Shown: piece by piece, positions 58,077 through 64,000 of the stretch | Position numbering within the stretch: position 1 is the first letter of the stretch | Layout: each line of letters opens with the position of its first letter | Assembly: GCA_029688995.1 (NCBI GenBank) | Contig: JARULA010000001.1 | Span: 1-64,000 of the forward strand | Reading direction: 5' to 3' | DNA from: Marinilabiliaceae bacterium ANBcel2 | GTDB lineage: Bacteria > Bacteroidota > Bacteroidia > Bacteroidales > Marinilabiliaceae | DNA length: 64,000 bases | Position numbers and translations under genes: made by a program | Notes under the pieces: generated by a model | What the model saw: the letters and a program-made list of their open reading frames with translations, nothing else | Database searches by the model: none | Told to the model about the DNA's origin: nothing

Positions 58077-58256
58077 TTAAAACCAAAGTCGCTTAGTCCT
58101 TTCCTCAATTAACTCCTGGTACTCAACTTTTTTCTTTTCAGGTAAAAACGAATCATCTATAAAATCAAGCACTTTAGGCATGGCTTTTTGAAACCTCTTA
58201 TAGATATTGTTGACTTGCTTTTGGTTTAATTGCAGTTAGAAACACTTGTTACTCAT
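58077..58256 (-). pseudogene. hipT: Remnant of HipT/HipA kinase (core deleted)
   Basis: The frame starts at ATG 58256-58254, overlapping the hipS stop. It reads MSNKCF, meets a TAA at 58238-58236, and continues in the same frame as LQLNQKQVNNIYKRFQKAMP ... KVEYQELIEERTKRLWF to a stop at 58077. That tail, with its FLPEKKKVEYQELIEER block, resembles the C-terminus of HipA-like Ser/Thr kinases, and the start and its overlap with hipS are as expected for an intact hipT. About 250 internal codons with the ATP-binding and catalytic residues are missing. The kinase toxin is therefore dead. Confidence 0.8.
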
Positions 58257-58584
58257 CATCCTCTTCTTTAAACGGTATCACAGAAACAGCACCAATACAA
58301 TCTTTACAACAAGCTAAAAGCAGGCCCATTCGGTCATTCGCTTTCAACTTCCAGTTATCTACGGCCACATCAAGCAACCACCCTTCCGGAATCAGACCAT
58401 CAAAGAAAGGAAACATCGTATTCGACGAGTAAGCCTGCTCAAATAAAGGCAAAGTTTTACTTACAGGCCATTTCTCCTCCTTTGATAGATATTCTTTGTC
58501 ATAAGAGAAACGATAGCCTGTTTCGGTCTCTTCAATGACACCGGCAAAATGTTCCTTGTAATAGACCTTTCCTTTTCTATGCAT
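58249..58584 (-). CDS. hipS: HipS-like protein (HipA N-terminal subdomain)
   Basis: 111 residues matching the 'couple_hipA' N-terminal domain encoded as a separate protein: VYYKEHFAGVIEETETGYRFSYDKEYL, WPVSKTLPL, FPFFDGLIPEGWLLD, and MGLLLACCKDCIGAVSVIP. In HipBST systems HipS is the antitoxin that blocks the HipT kinase. It overlaps hipB by 8 bases upstream and the hipT start by 8 bases downstream. The gene itself appears intact, though its partner kinase has been lost. Confidence 0.85.
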   Translation of the reverse strand: MHRKGKVYYKEHFAGVIEETETGYRFSYDKEYLSKEEKWPVSKTLPLFEQAYSSNTMFPFFDGLIPEGWLLDVAVDNWKLKANDRMGLLLACCKDCIGAVSVIPFKEEDDE

Positions 58585-58789
58585 CGTTCAATTCTTTCGA
58601 TGAAACAGGGGCCAGTTCATGACCAAACAAAGCAAGCACTTCATTCACTTTATCCATCCTCAAAGTCTCTTTACCTTGTTCCAGGTCACGGATAAAACGC
58701 AAACCCACTCCGGCACGTTCAGCTAAATCCTGCTGAGTTAACCCAAGCTGTTTTCTGCGTTGTTTTACAAATTGTAATAGATTGAGCAT
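58577..58789 (-). CDS. hipB: HipB-like HTH regulator
   Basis: 70-residue Cro/C1-type helix-turn-helix protein: KQRRKQLGLTQQDLAERAGVGLRFIRDLEQGKETLRMDKVNEVLALFGHEL. The family's TQQDLAERAGVG and RDLEQGK blocks are intact. It is the autorepressor and DNA-binding part of the HipBST operon. The upstream region contains the palindrome TATACC-N6-GGTATA as likely operator. It overlaps hipS by 8 bases. Confidence 0.88.
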   Translation of the reverse strand: MLNLLQFVKQRRKQLGLTQQDLAERAGVGLRFIRDLEQGKETLRMDKVNEVLALFGHELAPVSSKELNDA

Positions 58790-58805
58790 AGTTTATATCT
58801 TTTGA

Positions 58806-58865
58806 GGTATAAATATAGTGAATGATTTTATTTTATAATTGTGTGTTTATACCTTATGGGGTATA
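58806..58865 (-). promoter_or_regulatory. Likely HipB operator
   Basis: TATACC (58848-58853) and GGTATA (58860-58865) form a palindrome with a 6-base spacer. A further GGTATA half-site lies at 58806-58811, near the hipB start. E. coli HipB binds TATCC-N8-GGATA, a similar design. Confidence 0.5.
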
Positions 58866-59291
58866 TTAAAACATAAGAGACAGTTTAAGAAAAAAGGGAT
58901 AGTTTAAAATATCGTTTTTTTGTTTCCCTTAAAAAATAGCCAATTTATTTTATAGAGCCCTGGCAAGGGCGACCGTTTGATAACATACACAGGAAATAAA
59001 CAACCTAAGCCTCGGGAGGGGTGCCCGTATTTTTCAAATTAAATCGCGTATCAAATTTAGTCTATAAGCATGTACCATTTTTAGTATATAGCGACATCTT
59101 ATTCTATATTAAATCATTGGTGGTGGTGTTTGGTTAAAAAATTGAGGTTGCTTCACTACGTTACCAATGACAGATTTTGTAATAAGCAAGAAATCAGTAA
59201 AATACTAGTTGACCCCCTATGTTTGTGTCATATTCCCATTATTCCCCAAAATTTTATTGGGGTAGGCCCTCAGAATGACACCCTCCAACCT
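58866..59291. repeat. Intergenic spacer with GC-rich hairpins and REP-like sequence
   Basis: No gene seen in about 425 bases. GCCCT (58957-58961) pairs with AGGGC (58966-58970), and CGGG (59013-59016) with CCCG (59024-59027). GAGGTTGCTTCACTACGTTA followed by CCAATGACA (from about 59143) and GGCCCTCAGAATGACA (59265-59280) resemble the dispersed intergenic repeat arms seen in many bacteria. CCCCAA/TTGGGG (59244-59249/59257-59262) may be a weak terminator for the amylase. Confidence 0.45.
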
Positions 59292-60767
59292 CTATTTTGG
59301 AACCCAAACCGAGACAGAACCTCCTTTACATCGAAATTCAGCCCATCCATCCTGGTTGGTGATTACCGTTTCGCTTATATGTTCGGTAATGTCAAAGTAG
59401 GTAGTGTCAGGAGAACCTGTTTCCATCTGTATGGTGCCTTCTTCGCCATTGCTGAGGATCACTGCCATGCCGCGGGAATCTTGTTCCTGCCCTGTACGTG
59501 TCCATCCAATGCAATTGGGATCATCGAAGTAATCATTCTGGTTACCGTAGGCATATTTCTCGCGGACGGATAGAAATTTGTCGATCAGCCATTGATGCGA
59601 GTCCATCCAGATTTCGTATTCGTTTCCATCCTTGCCAGTTCCTTTGTAATGGGCACCATAATAATCAGCCGCAAAAACACAGGGATATCCACCCCTACGC
59701 AGAAGTATGAGGGCATAGGCCAAAGGTTTAAACCAGCCTTCGACAACGGATTCAAGAGATTGCAGTGGTTGGGTGTCGTGGTTGCTTACCAGTGTCACAG
59801 CGAGGTCTGGATGTTCCAGTACTAGCGAGTTGTCAAAAATGGTTTGCAGGTCGAAATTTTCACCTTCTCTTCCTGCCCGGGCGAAGTTATAGTGCAGGGT
59901 TACGTCAAATAGCATCATGCTCCCGTCAGTTACTTCGATAAATTGGTTTAAAGCTTCACTATTGCCTGACCAGTATTCTCCTACTGCAAAAAGTTTCCGG
60001 TCACTTTTTTCCCTAATGTGGTTTAACCAGTCCAGGAAAAAGTCAGATTTTACATGCTTGGTGGCGTCAAAGCGGAAACCATCCACGCAGGTTGTTTTCA
60101 GGTACCATTCGCCCCAATAGAAGAGCTCTTTTTGAACGTCCGGGTTATTAATATCAAGATTACACCCCATAAGGTAGTCGAAATTTCCTAGCGATAAGTC
60201 CACACTGTCATCAAAAGATTTCCCCTCAAACAGATAAACAGCGTCAGTTTTTTCGTCTAATGCGTTATAGTCAGCTGCGTTAAAATGCCACCAATGCCAT
60301 TTTAATTCAGAGTATTTCTCTTTTCGGCCCGGAAAATTAAAATGAGTCCATACTTTTATGTTTTGTTTTTCTCCAATGGCCTCATGGCGGTTTTGGGGAT
60401 TAAATGGGGTGGCCTGAAATTCTTCTGTCTCATCGGCTCCCACCTTGTGATTAAAAACCACATCAGCGTAAACCTGCATCCCTGCTTTTTGAGCTGATTT
60501 AATGGCTGAAAGGTATTCTTCTCTGGTTCCGTATTTTGTGCGTACAGACCCTTTCTGGTCGAATTCGCCAAGATCAAAAAGATCATAAACCCCGTAACCC
60601 ACATCATTTGCCCCGTTGGCACCTTTGTAAGCCGGGGGAAGCCATAAAGCGGTAATTCCGGCTTCGGCAAGTTTGGAAGTGATTTTTGAAAGGTTTTTCC
60701 ACAGGCTGCCATCAGCGGGCGTGTACCAGTGGAAATATTGCATCATAACACCGTTTTTTGCAGACAT
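59292..60767 (-). CDS. Alpha-amylase, GH13 family, probably cytoplasmic
   Basis: 491 residues, no signal peptide. The (beta/alpha)8 barrel starts at once with MMQYFHWYTPADGS. The GH13 regions are visible: ADVVFNHKVG, DGFRFDATKHV with the Asp nucleophile, AVGEYWSG with the acid/base Glu, and VSNHDTQP with the third Asp. Length and start match the GH13_5 type of AmyA/AmyS enzymes. The gene is visibly richer in G+C (about 45% on sampled lines) than the rest of the window, with different codon use, so recent transfer is likely. It is intact amid broken neighbours. Confidence 0.93.
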   Translation of the reverse strand: MSAKNGVMMQYFHWYTPADGSLWKNLSKITSKLAEAGITALWLPPAYKGANGANDVGYGVYDLFDLGEFDQKGSVRTKYGTREEYLSAIKSAQKAGMQVYADVVFNHKVGADETEEFQATPFNPQNRHEAIGEKQNIKVWTHFNFPGRKEKYSELKWHWWHFNAADYNALDEKTDAVYLFEGKSFDDSVDLSLGNFDYLMGCNLDINNPDVQKELFYWGEWYLKTTCVDGFRFDATKHVKSDFFLDWLNHIREKSDRKLFAVGEYWSGNSEALNQFIEVTDGSMMLFDVTLHYNFARAGREGENFDLQTIFDNSLVLEHPDLAVTLVSNHDTQPLQSLESVVEGWFKPLAYALILLRRGGYPCVFAADYYGAHYKGTGKDGNEYEIWMDSHQWLIDKFLSVREKYAYGNQNDYFDDPNCIGWTRTGQEQDSRGMAVILSNGEEGTIQMETGSPDTTYFDITEHISETVITNQDGWAEFRCKGGSVSVWVPK

Positions 60768-60988
60768 TTTTGATGTTTAAATTATTACAAAATATTTAAA
60801 GGTAAGATAGTGATAATTAATGAAATATGCGTTTTTTAGCAAGTCCTTTTTAAGAATAGCCCGTTAAGCTGTAAGTGTCTAAATTTCAATTAGTTGATAA
60901 TTGCGAGGCGTTTGTAATAATAAGCAGATTGTCAACGTTATGGGATTCATCTTAAATCTTATATCTAAAAATCTAACAGTCTATTGTT
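60768..60988. other. Intergenic gap upstream of the amylase
   Basis: About 220 AT-rich bases. I saw no promoter box, gene or repeat that I can support, apart from the palindrome at its left edge (60988-61007). Confidence 0.3.
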
Positions 60989-61007
60989 TTAACTCTCGAG
61001 AGTTAAA
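60988..61007. repeat. Perfect 20-base palindrome
   Basis: TTTAACTCTC (60988-60997) followed directly by GAGAGTTAAA (60998-61007). It covers the last codons of the small minus-strand frame. Its role is unknown. Confidence 0.6.
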
Positions 61008-61183
61008 TCGCCGGCGTTGTACGTCAAAATTACATCTCCTGGTAAATCAACGATTTGCTTCATAAAGGAACGTAATAAGCTGGCAGGATCTTCATCCGGA
61101 GGTTCAAATCCGGCAAAGAGCAGGGCAGATAGTGTCATTGCTTTACTGATAGCTTCAAGAGGGGAATCGGTAGGTAAAACCAC
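60989..61183 (-). CDS. Short hypothetical protein or gene fragment
   Basis: 64 codons from a GTG directly behind a stop, reading VLPTDSPLEAISKAMTLSAL and LRSFMKQIVDLPGDVILTYN. I do not recognise a family. The composition looks protein-like, but there is no ATG, no promoter, and broken genes lie on that side, so it may be a fragment. The last codons are the perfect palindrome. Confidence 0.35.
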   Translation of the reverse strand: MVLPTDSPLEAISKAMTLSALLFAGFEPPDEDPASLLRSFMKQIVDLPGDVILTYNAGDLTLES

Positions 61184-61279
61184 AATTTAGCTTCAATTCG
61201 TTTTCCCTGTAATATTAATGATCAAAAGTTAAAATGCGTCCATATTCCGATAACAGCTAATTCTTCGTTGGTTTCATTT

Positions 61280-61739
61280 CTATTCCAGATGTATTGAAAG
61301 TGGGGTGATATATGGACCCATTTGTTTAATTGGCGTCTGATGTATAGTTCTGTAATCTTTTCTTAAGACTCCTTCAACATTGTTTACGGTTTCAAATATC
61401 ACTTTTATGGCTGTAGCGGGGTTGTTTTCATAGGCAATTACAACCATAAATTCATACCGCAAAAAGCCATCAATGATGTAATTAAACAAATGCAAAGCCG
61501 ATTACAAAAGTTAAAAGACCCGCCCCGGCCAATAACTTATTTGTGAAAGAACTGAGTCCTAAAAAATATAAAGTTGAGAAAACAATTATTGATTTAAGTA
61601 TAAATCCGACTAGTTGTGAGGTAAAATTTGCCGTGATGTAGTTGGGCGATTTATTTGGCAACCACAATTTTATTCTACGCTTTATGAAATTAGATATTAT
61701 AAACCCAACCACAACAAAAATAAGTAAGGTTGATTTAAT
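61280..61739 (-). pseudogene. Mechanosensitive channel (MscS family) remnant
   Basis: Two adjacent frames carry the two ends of an MscS channel. The first (61739-61482) holds the pore helix region, FTNKLLAGAGLLTFVIGFAF, and then stops. The second (61495-61280), shifted by +1, starts in NYIIDGFLRYEFMVVIAYENNPATAIKVI, the start of the C-terminal cage domain. About 70 residues between 'GFAF' and 'NYxxDGFLRYEF', normally including the DIGENFLAG and RPFRVGD blocks, are missing. The first frame has no ATG. This is a deletion-and-frameshift pseudogene. Confidence 0.75.
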
Positions 61740-61794
61740 TCACTTTAAACTAGTGAATTACATCATTATAGAATTGAATTGCACTTTCCATTTA

Positions 61795-62499
61795 CTACTT
61801 TTTATCCTCTTCCAATTCTTTTTCAAAAGTGGAAATGCTTTTGTCTAACGCAGTTTTTAGTTGGTCAATTTCTTCCTTTAATTCTTTTTTTTCCTCATTA
61901 CCAGCATCTTGAAATTTATCCATTTTTTTGTATAGCTCAGCTGTTTGCTCGTCAAGCTTTTGTTTTTGAGCTTTCACTTGATTCTGAAGGTCTTTGCTCA
62001 AACTTTTATATTTTGATTCTACTTTATCTGCTTTTGCTTCTATATCATCTTTTATCGCCTCAGTTTGTTTGTTAAGTTCCTCCCAATTTTCTGCGGCTAA
62101 GTCTTTAGAAACATCTGCAACATCGCTCATTTCCTGCTTTACATCTTTCAAAGTAGTTTCCTTTTTTTTGTTAGAAGACAAACCGCAAGATGCTAATATT
62201 AAGGCTAATACTATAATTGTAAACAAGGACTTTAACTTGTCAAATCCTTCCTTAAATGAATCAGAGACAGATAAAAATGCATCCTTGGTATCTTCCCATT
62301 TATCTTCCGCTGCATTTTTCAAATCAGCATATTTGCTTTCTAAATCAGATTTTTTAGATTCTAATTCCTTGATAGTTTCTTCATATTCGGATTTAGCATC
62401 TTCTTTTACCGACTCTCTTTTAGCCTTAAACTCATTGATTTTTGCTGAAACTTCATCAATAGATTGTTTCGCTTTTGCTTTGAATTCTTCTTTGTTCAT
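61795..62499 (-). CDS. Coiled-coil protein with internal lipoprotein signal (possible fusion)
   Basis: 234 residues. Residues 1-87 are a charged, cytoplasmic-type coiled coil (MNKEEFKAKAKQSIDEVSAK...). Residues 88-104 form a hydrophobic signal segment ending in the lipobox L-A-S-C with Cys105. Residues 110-234 are another Lys/Glu coiled coil. A lipoprotein signal normally lies at the very N-terminus, so this looks like two genes joined: the body of one and a lipoprotein lacking its start. No ATG precedes the signal segment. The product may be non-functional. No enzymatic domain is seen. Confidence 0.7.
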   Translation of the reverse strand: MNKEEFKAKAKQSIDEVSAKINEFKAKRESVKEDAKSEYEETIKELESKKSDLESKYADLKNAAEDKWEDTKDAFLSVSDSFKEGFDKLKSLFTIIVLALILASCGLSSNKKKETTLKDVKQEMSDVADVSKDLAAENWEELNKQTEAIKDDIEAKADKVESKYKSLSKDLQNQVKAQKQKLDEQTAELYKKMDKFQDAGNEEKKELKEEIDQLKTALDKSISTFEKELEEDKK

Positions 62500-62856
62500 T
62501 TTGTTTAAATTTTAAATGATAATAATTGTTCCTGCTCGTAAAGCGTTTCGGATTTCGCTTATTTTATATTTTTGCTAAGCAATACTTGAATTTTTTTTTA
62601 ACCTTCTCATACCATTTAACTTCAGATGTATTAGTATCTTACTTTTCAGTATAATTTTTTTCGCCAATCAATAAGCCAAATGGTTTAAGTTCATTAAATT
62701 GTTCGCAAACTACTTTTAACATAGCCGCAAAAGGGTTTATTTTGATTTAATTTCCAATAATTTTTGGGCTTAAAAAATTATCAGTTAATAACTGTAAAGA
62801 CCCAAACAGAATAGCAATATACAATGCAATTCATAGTAGATCAAGGGTCAACGCAT
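62500..62856. other. Gap with a possible small coding remnant
   Basis: AT-rich. On the minus strand around 62650-62730 a 27-codon frame (MLKVVCEQFNELKPFGLLIG then EKNYTEK) has protein-like composition and may be a gene remnant. TCAAGGGTCAACGCATTT (62841-62858) may be the terminal repeat of the adjacent transposase remnant. Otherwise nothing recognised. Confidence 0.3.
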
Positions 62857-63105
62857 TTAAATTTTTATAATATCCAGTAAAAATTTATTATCCCATCCGG
62901 CTCTCACTCTTTTTGATTTAAGACTTCCTTTGGATTGATCTTTTTTTAATATGTTCAGAGCCATTTTTTGTATTAAAGCAAAGTTTTCAGCAGACCGTCC
63001 ATTTCTTTTTCGTTGGTAATCTTCATTAAAGACCATGTCCAAAGTCCAATGTAAGGAATTCTCCACACCCCAATGCATCCTTATGTATTTATTGAAATCA
63101 ATGTA
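62857..63105 (-). pseudogene. ISAs1-type transposase, C-terminal fragment
   Basis: About 82 codons in one frame: YIRMHWGVENSLHWTLDMVF, then NEDYQRKRNGRSAENFALIQ, KMALNILKKDQSKGSLKSKR and GWDNKFLLDIIKI. The H-W-x-x-E-N-x-L-H-W-x-L-D block is the terminal signature of ISAs1/IS4-like DDE transposases, containing the catalytic Glu region. The N-terminal four fifths are missing; the frame runs into a stop at 63108-63106 and abuts a fragment of an unrelated gene. A dead insertion sequence remnant. Confidence 0.82.
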
Positions 63106-63527
63106 TTAACCTCATAAACGCCTGTAAAAAGATCATAATTTCCATCATTATCGATATCTGCAAATCGTATAGTAACAATGTAAGGTATTTCAAGGTAAGT
63201 CTCAGCATCCGATTTCAGATAGTCTTTAAAAGAGAAGTTTCCCTCTCCATCATTTATAAATATTGATATTTGACCTTCTCCTTCTATAGAGTTAAAATTA
63301 TCTGCAAACGAAATTGATCCACTATCAGGTAACGGCTTAGGGGGCTCATGTTCCGAAGGCATTAATTTACTTATAAATAATTCAGGTGTACCACTGCCTG
63401 TGATATCAAAAAAAGTAAAATCAATTAAATAATCATCGAACTTTATTTTTTCACCATCGGCCTTTAAAAAACCTTGTTTTTCAAAAAAACCATTTTCATC
63501 TTCTTCATAAATTTTTATTTTTAGTTC
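63081..63527 (-). pseudogene. FG-GAP/VCBS repeat protein fragment
   Basis: An open frame of 148 codons with no start until 63362, reading FTFFDITGSGTPELFISKLM and then IRFADIDNDGNYDLFTGVYE. The D-x-D-x-D/N-G-x-x-D-L motifs are calcium-binding FG-GAP/VCBS repeats typical of large secreted proteins. Its 5' end abuts and slightly overlaps the bioD stop, and its 3' end overlaps the transposase fragment by about 25 bases. It is probably an internal slice of a larger gene. Confidence 0.65.
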
Positions 63528-64000
63528 TTAATGAAACGTTCAATAATACGCTTAATTAATTGAGGTGAACTCTCTTTTAAAAAATCACTATGAATTACTT
63601 CTATTCCAGGATATTTGTCAACAATATAATCTTGTATAAATGAAAAAGAACTGGCACTAATTTTCACATCATGAGTATTAAAACTATTATAAACTACTGC
63701 TCTTAAATTTAGATTATTATTAACACAATAATCTATACTCAATATAGTATGATTAATGCTTCCTAAATGAGATGAACTAACAAGAATTAGAGGCAATTTA
63801 TTATTTAGAATATAATCAGCTGTTATTATGTTATTTGCCAATGGCACACAAAGTCCGCCTGCGCCTTCGCTTAATATTATATCATATTTTTGCTCTAAAA
63901 ACTTAATGTTTTCATTAATCTTTATAAGATCAACCGATTGTTTGTCAATTAAGGCTGAGAGATGTGGAGATGCAGGGAATGAATAAACCATAGGACATGT
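63521..64000 (-). CDS. bioD: Dethiobiotin synthetase, partial (start outside window)
   Basis: The last 160 residues of a BioD-like protein; the frame is open to the window end. LSEGAGGLCVPLANN is the conserved EGAGG region of the ATP-binding fold, and DYILNNKLPLILVSSSHLGSINHTILSIDY is the following family block. The N-terminal P-loop lies beyond 64000. BioD closes the ureido ring in biotin synthesis. Biotin is the cofactor of OadA in this same window. It looks intact as far as seen. Confidence 0.85.
   Translation of the reverse strand, partial: TCPMVYSFPASPHLSALIDKQSVDLIKINENIKFLEQKYDIILSEGAGGLCVPLANNIITADYILNNKLPLILVSSSHLGSINHTILSIDYCVNNNLNLRAVVYNSFNTHDVKISASSFSFIQDYIVDKYPGIEVIHSDFLKESSPQLIKRIIERFIKN

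Noticed and set aside
59130-59573. Plus-strand frames opposite the amylase gene
   Set aside because: These are antisense shadows created by the G+C-richer amylase sequence; the minus-strand GH13 protein explains the region.
57930-64000. Integrative element bounded by a tRNA-Ser attachment repeat
   Set aside because: I found no second copy of the tRNA 3' end and no integrase gene within the window; the boundary could lie outside.
1-64000. CRISPR arrays, rRNA genes, prophage structural genes
   Set aside because: No regularly spaced repeats, no rRNA-like stretches and no phage structural proteins were seen on either strand.

Overview
The window looks like chromosomal DNA of a Bacteroidota bacterium, probably of the Bacteroidales/Marinilabiliales type. 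It is AT-rich and carries lineage-typical genes: DUF5606, DUF3276/PUR-alpha, DUF1460, a FeoA-FeoB fusion with a Cys-rich companion, a protein with a type IX secretion C-terminal domain, Bacteroidota-type LptD, and the nusB-yajC-ybbR-coaE order. Several starts are preceded by the Bacteroidota promoter pattern TTTG-N18/19-TAnnTTTG. HemN, a FeoB iron importer, a sodium-pumping oxaloacetate decarboxylase and an NfnAB-like transhydrogenase suggest an anaerobic or facultative, sodium-using lifestyle. The organism assignment is inference; no rRNA is present.

Layout. 0-4 kb: minus-strand housekeeping block (nusB, yajC, ybbR, coaE, DUF5606). 4.1-7.4 kb: PUR-alpha protein and ferrous iron uptake. 7.5-9.7 kb: dipeptidyl peptidase IV. 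9.8-16.5 kb: thrS, infC (apparent AUA start), rpmI, rplT, dapB and two overlapping signal peptidases. 16.5-19.3 kb: a small acidic protein and a large secreted T9SS substrate. 19.5-24.3 kb: methyltransferase, DeoR regulator and chemoreceptor, divergent from an orphan sugar-binding lipoprotein. 24.4-28.1 kb: WcaF-like acyltransferase, two EamA transporters and a dihydropyrimidinase-like protein lacking its metal ligands. 28.2-31.6 kb: oadGAB. 31.6-32.3 kb: non-coding region with a candidate small RNA. 32.3-42 kb: rlmB, ABC-F, a LysM-PBP protein, dnaA, MlaD-like and amidase. 42-50 kb: lptD-ridA, rpsF-rpsR-rplI, and NfnAB with a DHOD-like partner. 50-57.7 kb: eIF1/SUI1, Pit transporter, ATP-cone nuclease, DUF1460 protein, and an fni-hemN-hemG cluster. 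57.87 kb: tRNA-Ser(UGA).

Downstream of the tRNA the character changes. From 58 to 63.5 kb all genes lie on the minus strand and most are broken: a HipBST-type locus whose kinase has lost its core, a G+C-richer alpha-amylase, a mechanosensitive channel with an internal deletion, a coiled-coil protein with a lipoprotein signal in its middle, and fragments of a transposase and of an FG-GAP/VCBS protein. The window ends inside bioD. This looks like a decaying accessory segment beside a tRNA gene.

For a second look I rank highest: the deletion-scarred HipBST locus and the deletion pattern of its region; the candidate small RNA at 32.0-32.1 kb with a complete promoter and terminator; the AUA start of infC; the ATP-cone/PD-(D/E)XK nuclease; the chemoreceptor-DeoR-orphan sugar-binding protein module; the catalytically dead amidohydrolase; and the C-terminal module shared by the neighbouring MlaD-like protein and amidase. 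I saw no clearly new multi-gene defence or biosynthetic system.
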